From: Tolypothrix sp. NIES-4075
Lineage (GTDB): Bacteria > Cyanobacteriota > Cyanobacteriia > Cyanobacteriales > Nostocaceae
Assembly (NCBI RefSeq): GCF_002218085.1
Contig: NZ_BDUC01000043.1
Coordinates: 1 to 6,615, forward strand
Length of the DNA stretch: 6,615 nucleotides
Reading direction: 5' to 3'
The notes beneath the pieces are model-generated. The model was given only the letters and a program-made list of their open reading frames with translations, had not been told where the DNA came from and searched no databases. Both the position numbers and the translations under genes were made by a program. Shown here one piece after another: positions 1 through 5,017 of the stretch (within the stretch, counting starts at the first letter, position 1; each line of letters opens with the position of its first letter).

Positions 1-25
1 AAAAGTAGCTAGCGTTTTATCTGCC

Positions 26-113
26 ATATCTAGATATTGTCTATACATGTCTAGATATACTTTAGCAGGTGTCTAGATGTTTGTCTATGTAAATCTAGAT
101 ACTTGTCTAGACA
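26..113. repeat. Helically phased array of TCTAGA-type sites
   Basis: Seven TCTAGA-like hexamers begin at 29, 40 (TCTATA), 50, 72, 84 (TCTATG), 94 and 106, so the steps are 11, 10, 22, 12, 10 and 12 bp, close to one helical turn. Several are embedded in longer palindromes: ATATCTAGATAT at 26-37 and TGTCTAGACA at 104-113. The commonest core is TGTCTAGA. The same core recurs at 5769-5786, 6219-6245 and 6422-6472. Such phasing is typical of centromere or iteron DNA bound cooperatively by small dimeric proteins. The cognate protein is inferred to be one of the RHH proteins in the window. Confidence 0.85.
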
Positions 114-468
114 GCGAAGGTGATACCGAAAGCGCTGATTTCCAATAGTTGCGACAAGTATTTCTCTGTGGTAATAAATTCTGGTTTAAAGGGCGATCGC
201 GCCGCAAAAAGCGATCGCCCCATTGGATTGTGTCTCCGCCCTTGCTTGGTGGGTGGACATCTATAACAATACAGCGATTGCTCTAAACTATTAAACTAAA
301 ATGGCTATCTTTTTAAGCAATGTATTAACCTACTTTTAGGGAACAATAAAGGCAGAATACTTGCTAGCAAAAGAATACAGCCCTTAAATGCCTGAAAAAC
401 GTTTTTAAGTTAGCTGTTAAAATAAAACGCTATCTTTTTGACCAATCTATCAAATTGGCTTTGATTCG
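114..468. other. Non-coding stretch with one strong hairpin
   Basis: No convincing gene is seen. Besides the hairpin at 191-220, an 11-bp direct repeat GCTATCTTTTT occurs at 304-314 and 429-439. The DNA is AT-rich between 280 and 440. It lies downstream of the minus-strand unit 469-881 and beside the TCTAGA array. Confidence 0.6.
191..220. repeat. Perfect inverted repeat built from two HIP1 octamers
   Basis: GGGCGATCGC (191-200) and GCGATCGCCC (211-220) are exact reverse complements around a 10-nt loop. Each arm contains the cyanobacterial HIP1 octamer. The stem is strong enough for a transcript hairpin, but no T-run follows on either strand, so an intrinsic terminator is not demonstrated. 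Confidence 0.8.
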
Positions 469-705
469 CTAACCGCCGCGCTCCTGGAGGTGTTGCCAGA
501 TGCGGTTAATTTGCTCTTTCCATTCGATGCGGTCGGCGTTAAGTTCTGCTGTTAGGCGCTCAAAATTCTGCTGGTGAATTGTTGCGACTTGCAGCAGCGC
601 TTCTGCGGTTGTCCGCAGTTCGGTTACTGATGTCCGCAAGTCGGCGTTGACGGCAACCTGCCTGTCTAGCGCGGCTTCAATGCGATCTAGTCTTTCTTCG
701 CTCAT
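469..705 (-). CDS. Small coiled-coil protein, 78 aa
   Basis: The protein is almost entirely predicted helix, with heptad-like spacing of hydrophobics (residues 5-60, for example the stretch around RLDRIEAALDR and later NFERLTAEL) and no transmembrane segment. It resembles the many short MSEERLDRIE-type coiled-coil proteins of cyanobacteria, which have no assigned function. Its ATG overlaps the stop codon of the upstream RHH gene (ATGA at 702-705), so translation is probably coupled, and the RHH gene end supplies an AGGAAG Shine-Dalgarno. The two products are likely made together and may interact; that is inference from context. Its own 3' end carries a TGTCTAGC site at 663-670. Confidence 0.7.
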   Translation of the reverse strand: MSEERLDRIEAALDRQVAVNADLRTSVTELRTTAEALLQVATIHQQNFERLTAELNADRIEWKEQINRIWQHLQERGG

Positions 706-881
706 GCTGCATCTTCCTTGCCAGCGTTGGCGAGTGACTTAGCTTCTGCACGATCCAAATATTCTTGAATTGCAATAGCTGCAAGTTGACTAACTGAACG
801 TTTTTCAGCCACAGCAAGACGTTTCAGCCTTTCTTTGTCTTCTTGGCTGATGATTACGCTCAAGTTGGGACTTTTAGCCAT
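702..881 (-). CDS. Ribbon-helix-helix DNA-binding protein, 59 aa
   Basis: The reverse strand reads ATG at 881-879 through TGA at 704-702. A beta-strand-like N-terminus (NLSVIIS, residues 6-12) is followed by helix A (about 13-27, QEDKERLKRLAVAEK) and helix B (about 30-43, VSQLAAIAIQEYLD). This is the strand-helix-helix order and length of CopG/Arc/MetJ-type dimers, which bind palindromes through the strand. The start is supported because the frame begins shortly before the strand and a promoter and operator lie just upstream; the Shine-Dalgarno is weak. It overlaps the downstream coiled-coil gene by 4 nt. Roles could be autoregulator, antitoxin-like protein or partition protein. No toxin homologue is recognised in the partner, so I favour a regulator. 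Confidence 0.8.
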   Translation of the reverse strand: MAKSPNLSVIISQEDKERLKRLAVAEKRSVSQLAAIAIQEYLDRAEAKSLANAGKEDAA

Positions 882-927
882 TGAGGTTACTAAACTCTGT
901 TTTCTTTAATCATACTCTACGAGAATC

Positions 928-956
928 TAATAACCTAGTCTGCTAGACTATAGCAA
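928..956 (-). promoter_or_regulatory. Promoter with operator in the spacer for the RHH unit
   Basis: On the minus strand, TTGCTA (956-951) and TTATTA (933-928) are separated by exactly 17 bp, a good -35/-10 arrangement. The spacer contains the perfect interrupted palindrome TAGTCTGCTAGACTA (936-950, 6-bp arms, 3-bp centre). An RHH dimer bound there would block the promoter, suggesting autoregulation. Half-site-like AGTCTA/ACTCTA elements recur at about 913-918, 957-962 and 972-978. Promoter strength is not provable from sequence. Confidence 0.55.
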
Positions 957-1064
957 AGTCTACATAAATATAGTAGAGTTTATTAAACGCGCCCCGATAG
1001 CGATATCTCAACCCCGCTACCAGGACGACTTCCACCCAATCGTTCAACGTTTAACCTCACGATT

Positions 1065-1070
1065 AGGAGG
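1065..1070 (+). promoter_or_regulatory. Strong ribosome binding site AGGAGG
   Basis: A full AGGAGG lies 8 nt before the ATG at 1079. It fixes this start and marks the gene as efficiently translated. Confidence 0.85.
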
Positions 1071-1078
1071 CATTTAGC

Positions 1079-1354
1079 ATGTTATCACTTACGCCTAGTA
1101 CCCGTTTTTGGGGCTTGCCTTGTAATGTCCCGCGTTTTTGGCGCTTGCGGGTAGCCAAAGATTTTACAAAACCCAAATATCACATCGGTCAAACCGTTAT
1201 CTATCAAGAATTCTTAGTGGATGTGACTGGCATTGCGTGGACATCAACTGACTGGCAATACTTGATTGAACCGTCTGTGTACCCCCAGCGCCTTAAAGCT
1301 AAAGAACGTGACTGGGAGGAATGGGTTAATAGTCGAGAGCTTAAGCTGCCGTGA
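1079..1354 (+). CDS. Small beta-rich hypothetical protein, 91 aa
   Basis: I do not recognise a named family with confidence. The N-terminus (residues 8-25) is rich in Arg, Phe and Trp (TRFWGLPC, VPRFWRLRV). The central part, about residues 31-68, reads as alternating strands (KPKYHIGQTVIY, then FLVDVTGIAWTSTDWQYLIEP). This is the pattern of a small SH3-like or KOW-like barrel seen in many short cyanobacterial proteins, with the GIAW...W-Y-IE signature. The C-terminus is acidic (KERDWEEWVNSREL). There is no signal peptide or membrane segment. It has an excellent Shine-Dalgarno, is divergent from the RHH unit across about 200 bp, and is followed directly by a hairpin. Confidence 0.75.
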   Translation: MLSLTPSTRFWGLPCNVPRFWRLRVAKDFTKPKYHIGQTVIYQEFLVDVTGIAWTSTDWQYLIEPSVYPQRLKAKERDWEEWVNSRELKLP

Positions 1355-1357
1355 CTA

Positions 1358-1374
1358 CATTAGTAAAACTAATG
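1358..1374 (+). repeat. Hairpin directly after the 91-aa gene
   Basis: CATTAGT and ACTAATG are perfect 7-bp arms around AAA, starting 4 nt after the stop codon. The loop and right arm overlap the first 35-bp direct repeat. It could slow transcription, but no T-run follows, so it is not called a terminator. Confidence 0.5.
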
Positions 1375-1399
1375 CAAAGTGTTGGTGAGCAACAAGAAA
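1365..1399. repeat. 35-bp direct repeat, copy A
   Basis: By eye this matches the segment 1482-1516 at 31 of 35 positions. The shared core is TGTTGGTGAGCAA. The copies are 117 bp apart and bracket two hairpins. The repeat is not coding. Confidence 0.75.
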
Positions 1400-1418
1400 T
1401 ACTGACTATAGAAATTAG

Positions 1419-1444
1419 TCTATGCAATTTTAACTTTGCATAGA
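1419..1444. repeat. Hairpin with 9-bp stem and 8-nt loop
   Basis: TCTATGCAA (1419-1427) pairs exactly with TTGCATAGA (1436-1444). It is the first of two adjacent hairpins with equal loop size lying between the two 35-bp direct repeats. Confidence 0.7.
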
Positions 1445-1452
1445 TTGTATCC

Positions 1453-1480
1453 GTGATGCTGTGATTCTTAACAGCATCAC
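1453..1480. repeat. Hairpin with 10-bp stem and 8-nt loop
   Basis: GTGATGCTGT (1453-1462) pairs exactly with ACAGCATCAC (1471-1480). It starts 8 nt after the preceding hairpin and just before direct-repeat copy B. Confidence 0.75.
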
Positions 1481-1481
1481 A

Positions 1482-1516
1482 AAAACTAATTCCAAATGTT
1501 GGTGAGCAATAAGAAA
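1482..1516. repeat. 35-bp direct repeat, copy B
   Basis: Second copy of the repeat at 1365-1399, with four differences at repeat positions 10, 12, 15 and 29. The copies have the same orientation. Confidence 0.75.
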
Positions 1517-1817
1517 ACCTAAGCAGTAAGCCTTTTTTTGGATGATTCGCTAACCGTGTATGCCCTAAAAAAATGAGTTTTATGTATGAATAATACACGG
1601 GTACAATTGCAAGCTTTGCGCGTGCGAGTTCTGCATATGCAAAACCTTTGCGAGTTTTAATAATATGCGCCTAATTGTTGTCTAAACAATTGAGATGTAT
1701 GCTTAATACAGCAAATTTTTAAAAAGTTTTGCACTTCTGTAAGTACAAAACTCTTATAACAAAACTTAAGAAAAAGGTCTTGTAGTTAAAAGTTTGCTAT
1801 CAGTTTGAGCTTCTTAA
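1517..1817. other. AT-rich non-coding leader with two hairpins
   Basis: No gene is seen. Hairpins occur at 1673-1691 (AATTGTT/AACAATT, 5-nt loop) and 1725-1752 (12-bp stem with one C-A mismatch, AGTTTTGCACTT against AAGTACAAAACT, loop CTGT). Together with the repeats on both sides, this low-GC stretch upstream of a putative initiator gene is what a replication origin often looks like; that is inference. Confidence 0.5.
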
Positions 1818-1954
1818 CCCAGTCCTGCTAACCCAACCCAAACAATCCAAGACCCAAAATAAAACGTGCATTAAGACTATCAATTTCTGGGTTGGGTTAG
1901 CAAGGAACTAGCAAGAGAAGCTTAAGCGATAGCGCTTCTAGCTACTGGACTGGG
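1818..1954. repeat. Nested inverted repeats upstream of the 403-aa gene
   Basis: The inner pair GCTAACCCAACCCA (1827-1840) and TGGGTTGGGTTAGC (1888-1901) is an exact 14-bp inverted repeat with a 47-nt loop. The outer pair CCCAGTCC (1818-1825) and GGACTGGG (1947-1954) encloses it and ends in the ribosome binding site of the next gene. The arrangement could be an operator pair bound by a looping dimer, an origin element, or an mRNA fold that hides the Shine-Dalgarno, because GGACTGGG would be sequestered by CCCAGTCC. Confidence 0.75.
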
Positions 1955-1956
1955 AG
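1952..1956 (+). promoter_or_regulatory. Ribosome binding site GGGAG that selects a TTG start
   Basis: GGGAG sits 9 nt before TTG at 1966. There is an in-frame TAG at 1939-1941 and no ATG between it and 1966, so the TTG is the best start. Three of the five bases lie in the outer inverted-repeat arm. Confidence 0.6.
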
Positions 1957-1965
1957 CAAAAACCA

Positions 1966-3177
1966 TTGTCCAGCAGCCCCGATTGTCCAACTTACCAATT
2001 TGAGGAGCAAAGTTTGTGCCCTCTCCATGAGAAGGAATACTCAGCCTTAAAACTCAATATACCATTGTTCGTCCTTGTCGAACTAACGAAAGCCGAAATA
2101 ATTTTGGGTGCTTTCAAGGTGCGGGTGCATGTTGGCATCGGGCGTTACACATGGGCGCGGCTGTGGTATTTGTGTCGGGGGTTGGATGTTTGGGGACGGG
2201 GTTATGCCGAGCTACCAGTAGAGTTGTGCTGTAGCGTATTGAAAATTTCGAGCCAAACACTTTACAGATGGCTCAAGGACGGCAAGGCAGCGGGCGCTTT
2301 TAGAAAAGGCAACATTCGGCGTGGAGTGTTGCGGATCTATATGTCGGGCTTGCACAAAGTTTGTTTCAAATTGGGGTTAACAGATTGGGCAGGCGTTGTG
2401 GATCTGCGGTTGTCGGAGGTGAACCAAAACATCCGACAGCTGGTGACAGGCGCTTGCACCCAGGATTTACAGTCTAAAAGTCACTATGCAGCAGTAACAA
2501 ATCTTAAAAAACGGGAACGGGCTTTTTTTGCACCGCCCAAAGCTGATGCCATACTGCAATCAAAAAAAGTATCCTCTCAAAAATCGGACGAGGGGCAAAT
2601 ACTTTTTTTATTGCATGTAGGAGAGAAGAGGGCGTTTGTATCGAGAAGCTTTGTTCCATTTGGGGCTAGCCAAAGGTCGATTGGCAGCAAGTTGGGAATA
2701 AGCGATCGCACCGTGAGGCGTCACCAGGAGGCGCTCGGTTTGAACCGTCGTCAACTGATGCAGGCGAAAGGAGAATACAAACGGGTGCAACAAGCTATGA
2801 AGCACCAAGCCGACTTCTTCCAAGCCGCCGATGATATGTATCTGGTTAGTTGCGGTAACGATTGGGAACTTCAGGAAAAATCGCGGGGTGGAAAGGAGTG
2901 GCATAAAAGCTATGTCACACCAGAGAGTTTTTGTAACTACTACGATAAAACCTGGATTTACCGCTGTAACCTCTACGAGGAGCGTTACACCCTGACATCG
3001 ATGAGGCGATCGCGTGACATCTTCAAGCGACAGACCCAAAAACAGCCCCAAGAAACCAAACCAGTACAATTGTACGCCAACGTGTCAAATGAGGAGTATG
3101 ACCGGACTTTAGGCGGTAAAGCGGGCAAGAAAAAAATTTTAAAAAAAACGACGCCTTCCACAGTGGGGACGGTGTAA
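1966..3177 (+). CDS. Putative DNA-binding replication initiator or regulator, 403 aa
   Basis: Family not recognised. Two helix-turn-helix-like segments are visible. Segment one, residues about 83-118, reads LPVELCCSVLKISSQTLYRWLKDG followed by a basic wing-like stretch. Segment two, residues about 233-262, contains SQRSIGSKLGISDRTVRRHQEALGL, a classic HTH pattern. Between them is a basic linker (165-205). Residues 285-345 are rich in Trp, Tyr and Cys (DDMYLVSCGNDW, then WHKSYV and NYYDKTWIYRCNLY), possibly a folded metal or nucleic-acid domain. The tail (380-395) is very Lys-rich. No primase, helicase, relaxase or nuclease motif is seen. Two DNA-binding segments in one large protein, preceded by about 600 bp of repeats and hairpins, is the arrangement of many plasmid Rep genes, so initiator is the leading guess. 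A transcription factor is the alternative. Confidence 0.75.
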   Translation: MSSSPDCPTYQFEEQSLCPLHEKEYSALKLNIPLFVLVELTKAEIILGAFKVRVHVGIGRYTWARLWYLCRGLDVWGRGYAELPVELCCSVLKISSQTLYRWLKDGKAAGAFRKGNIRRGVLRIYMSGLHKVCFKLGLTDWAGVVDLRLSEVNQNIRQLVTGACTQDLQSKSHYAAVTNLKKRERAFFAPPKADAILQSKKVSSQKSDEGQILFLLHVGEKRAFVSRSFVPFGASQRSIGSKLGISDRTVRRHQEALGLNRRQLMQAKGEYKRVQQAMKHQADFFQAADDMYLVSCGNDWELQEKSRGGKEWHKSYVTPESFCNYYDKTWIYRCNLYEERYTLTSMRRSRDIFKRQTQKQPQETKPVQLYANVSNEEYDRTLGGKAGKKKILKKTTPSTVGTV

Positions 3178-3306
3178 GTAGGGGTCGAAGCTCCGACCGG
3201 GATAAGAAGGACATTTTTGAGAATTTTTTTGAGCGCTCTCTAAAACGTCCATAAAACGATTCACTTGGCGGAGGCTTAAGGGGAAGCGCCGTAAAGCCAC
3301 GGCGGA

Positions 3307-3322
3307 GCGCAACGGAAGCATC
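3307..3322. repeat. 16-bp direct repeat, copy 1
   Basis: GCGCAACGGAAGCATC is identical to 3582-3597, 275 bp away. The surrounding GC-rich mosaic (3270-3335) differs in composition from the AT-rich DNA around it and looks like a small dispersed element. Confidence 0.7.
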
Positions 3323-3331
3323 GCATTGCAT

Positions 3332-3394
3332 CACCACGCCAAACCACGCTAAAAACGAAAGGAAATATATATATTTCCGAAAATCAAACCACGC
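3332..3394. repeat. 18-bp AT-core palindrome flanked by CCACGC repeats
   Basis: GGAAATATATATATTTCC (3361-3378) is a perfect palindrome. CAAACCACGC occurs at 3340-3349 and 3385-3394, on either side, with a related CACCACGC at 3332-3339. Repeats flanking an easily melted palindrome could be a protein-binding or origin element; function is unknown. Confidence 0.7.
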
Positions 3395-3581
3395 GAAAAT
3401 TGCTGAATTTTTGATGGACAAGTATAGTTGTCCGGTTGAGAATTTTGACTTTTTATGTGGAGATGCTCTCTTTGGGCTTAAGGTCGAAGAATCTACACCC
3501 ACCGATCTGCCATTGATCGGCATTAAATATTGGAGTTGGTTTCTTTGGTGCGCTTGGTCGAAGAAAGTAACTTCGCTGATC

Positions 3582-3597
3582 GCGCAACGGAAGCATC
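3582..3597. repeat. 16-bp direct repeat, copy 2
   Basis: Identical to 3307-3322, same orientation. Confidence 0.7.
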
Positions 3598-3622
3598 ATA
3601 TTTTCCCTTGTTTCCCTTTCCG

Positions 3623-3639
3623 GAAACCTAATAGGTTTC
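3623..3639. repeat. Hairpin with 7-bp stem and 3-nt loop
   Basis: GAAACCT-AAT-AGGTTTC. It has the same geometry as 3717-3733 but a different arm sequence. No T-run follows on either strand. Confidence 0.6.
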
Positions 3640-3716
3640 GTTGGTATTTGTTCATCATTGTTTAGCAAAGTCGAAACTTGGTAGTCATCAAGGGATTCAC
3701 GCTTCACTCACGCTAA

Positions 3717-3733
3717 GGAACCCTTAGGGTTCC
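3717..3733. repeat. Hairpin with 7-bp stem and 3-nt loop
   Basis: GGAACCC-TTA-GGGTTCC. It matches the 3623-3639 hairpin in stem and loop length and in the general GRAACCY arm pattern, which suggests related elements. It lies before the region leading to the zinc-ribbon gene and may act as a transcriptional attenuator or terminator without a T-run. Confidence 0.6.
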
Positions 3734-3943
3734 GTCATCACTCACACAAATCTTGCATGATTAAAGCAACGCCCAAAATGTTGCACCCATCTTTTAACCA
3801 ACTTTCGGACTGGAAGTTATTTCAAAACGGGCGTAAGTTGCTGAAAGCCTTGCGCTATTTGGTTGCTGCAACTTTAACTTACAAACTTACAACTTCCCAT
3901 TCCCATAAAATCAAGGTAGAAGTTACGGGCGATCGCACAAAAA

Positions 3944-4180
3944 ATGGAACTACTTTGGAAACCTATCACCAATAGCAACAACGTCATTCACTTGGTTGAG
4001 AACTATACAAATTCCACAACGCATTGGGAGAGTTTGTGTGGCAGGAGAGGCTCTAAAAAACTTACTGATTCTCTTGAGGAAGTTAAAGGCGTGCGTACTT
4101 GCTGCGGTATTTGCAGTGCAATGCAACGAAAAAAAATTCACTCCTTATCCTTACTAGAAGCTAGCTTTAAAGTTTCTTAG
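3944..4180 (+). CDS. Small zinc-ribbon-like protein, 78 aa
   Basis: The spacing of His and Cys suggests one bound zinc: H16 in NVIHLVENY, C32 in WESLCGRRGS, then C53-C54-x-x-C57 in VRTCCGICSAM. The order H...LCGR...TCxxC is that of many short bacterial proteins of unknown role. The rest is polar, with no signal or membrane segment. An in-frame TAG at 3917-3919 prevents a longer N-terminus, so ATG 3944 is taken, although only an A-run and no Shine-Dalgarno precedes it. It converges with the recombinase gene, leaving 18 bp between the stop codons and no obvious terminator. A nucleic-acid-binding role is plausible but not shown. Confidence 0.6.
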   Translation: MELLWKPITNSNNVIHLVENYTNSTTHWESLCGRRGSKKLTDSLEEVKGVRTCCGICSAMQRKKIHSLSLLEASFKVS

Positions 4181-4198
4181 AGGATAAAAAACCTAATT

Positions 4199-4750
4199 TT
4201 AAAACCCAATAACCGAAACAGCTTTGCGTCGTTGCTCTGGCGTCACCTCCAAATAGCGCTGCAACGTTCCTAGGTCGTTGTGTCCTGAAATTTCTTGAAT
4301 GTGGCGTAGGGGGATGCCGGCGCTGGACATTTGGTTGAGAGCTGTCCGGCGAAAGCTGTGGGTGCTGACTCCAAGGAGTCCAACGCGCTTGGCGGCATCG
4401 CGCAAAATTTTATCGGCTGCGTAGCGGGTGAGTCGCTGTGTCACCCCGCGCATTCCGGGAAACATTGCACCTGGCTTGGGGTGATAGTCAGCCAGCAGCG
4501 CGGCTAGTCCGGGCTGGATGTCAACAACGCGGGTTTTGAGTTTCCCTTTGGTGGTAGACTTTCTAAAAGTTAGTGTTTCTCCTTTAAAGTCTGTCGTTTG
4601 AAGTCCGAGCGCTTCTGAGACGCGACAGCCGGTGTAGAGGCAAATGCCAAATAAAGCGCGATCGCGTTGCGTGGTAAATCCGTCGGTGAACAATAGCCTC
4701 ATCTCATCTGGGGTGAGAATTTTGGCTTGTCCGTTGCCGCTAACCTTCAT
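4199..4750 (-). CDS. Tyrosine recombinase, catalytic domain only, 183 aa
   Basis: This is a site-specific recombinase of the lambda integrase/Xer family. The catalytic set is complete: R43 (TGCRVSEAL), Lys at 68 or 70 (TTKGKLKT), H131-x-x-R134 (THSFRR), H157 (ISGHNDL) and nucleophile Y166 (QRYLEV). XerC/D and phage integrases are near 300 residues or longer because of an N-terminal core-binding SAM-like domain. That domain is absent here: the protein begins directly at the catalytic domain (ILTPDEMRLLF). Such short recombinases are known on cyanobacterial plasmids. The start ATG at 4750 follows a compact AAGGG element. It is likely to resolve multimers or invert or integrate DNA at a short site, but I could not identify that site. 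Neighbours do not show an integron or phage module. Confidence 0.93.
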   Translation of the reverse strand: MKVSGNGQAKILTPDEMRLLFTDGFTTQRDRALFGICLYTGCRVSEALGLQTTDFKGETLTFRKSTTKGKLKTRVVDIQPGLAALLADYHPKPGAMFPGMRGVTQRLTRYAADKILRDAAKRVGLLGVSTHSFRRTALNQMSSAGIPLRHIQEISGHNDLGTLQRYLEVTPEQRRKAVSVIGF

Positions 4751-4852
4751 AACCCTTGCATTTTCAACATTTCAGTACTCTACACCAAATCCGTATTTCG
4801 TGGAATTGAGCGCTTAAAGTATTGTGATTTAGTAGTCTATTGTTAGTTTTTT

Positions 4853-4866
4853 GGATTAATTAATCC
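4853..4866. promoter_or_regulatory. 14-bp perfect palindrome between divergent genes
   Basis: GGATTAATTAATCC is its own reverse complement. It lies in the 246-bp gap between the divergent recombinase and lipoprotein genes, 102 bp upstream of the recombinase ATG. It is a good candidate operator. It is not followed by a T-run on either strand, so it is not a terminator. Confidence 0.5.
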
Positions 4867-4964
4867 TGACTTATGAATCATTTTCTCATCCACACACGAG
4901 ATAATCAGGGTTTGAGGCTTTTTAAATAATTTGCTCTTATATACGGGGAGCGTGTCTGCATTAT

Positions 4965-4980
4965 TGTGTAAAAAATCACA
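4965..4980. promoter_or_regulatory. CRP-like palindrome upstream of the lipoprotein gene
   Basis: TGTGT-AAAAAA-TCACA keeps the 5-6-5 spacing of CRP-family sites (TGTGA-N6-TCACA) with one mismatch. Cyanobacterial SyCRP1-type regulators use this motif. It lies 37 bp before the preferred ATG. AT-rich promoters give chance matches, so the call is tentative. Confidence 0.35.
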
Positions 4981-5017
4981 AAAATGGGCATCATAAATGC
5001 AGATACAAGAAATCCCC

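Larger units (their letters stand above)
3178..3756. other. Non-coding region with palindromes and short repeats
   Basis: Overlapping short open frames on both strands show no protein-like features. The DNA instead holds small hairpins: GGTCG/CGACC at 3183-3198 and CGCCGT/ACGGCG at 3287-3304. It also holds the 18-bp palindrome at 3361-3378, the CAAACCACGC repeats, the 16-bp repeat at 3307-3322 and 3582-3597, and the two 7-bp-arm hairpins at 3623-3639 and 3717-3733. Confidence 0.5.

Noticed and set aside
469..881. Toxin-antitoxin pair
   Set aside because: The RHH gene fits an antitoxin, but the partner is a plain coiled coil without RNase, gyrase-inhibitor or kinase motifs.
1341..1598. Minus-strand 85-aa open frame
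   Set aside because: Its internal protein repeat (CSPTFGISF and CSPTLCISF) simply translates the 35-bp DNA direct repeats and hairpins; there is no ribosome binding site or fold signal.
2608..3069. Minus-strand 153-aa open frame
   Set aside because: Antisense to the 403-aa gene, whose own frame shows HTH motifs; no domain-like pattern.
3023..3523. Minus-strand 166-aa open frame and the 60-aa frame 3139-3321 overlapping it
   Set aside because: They overlap the end of the 403-aa gene, run through palindromes and short repeats, and have erratic composition with no family resemblance.
3411..3707. Overlapping open frames on both strands (plus 3411-3665, minus 3453-3707)
   Set aside because: They oppose each other over the same DNA, include a hairpin, lack Shine-Dalgarno sites and show no recognisable domain. 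A real small gene here is not excluded.
3757..3975. Plus-strand 72-aa open frame
   Set aside because: Overlaps the better-supported zinc-ribbon gene by 32 nt in another frame, with low-complexity, patternless sequence and no clear ribosome binding site.
3950..4141. Minus-strand 63-aa open frame
   Set aside because: Antisense shadow of the zinc-ribbon-like gene.
4851..4866. Intrinsic terminator at the GGATTAATTAATCC palindrome
   Set aside because: The T-run precedes rather than follows the palindrome on the plus strand, giving an A-run on the minus strand; the stem is AT-rich and has no loop.
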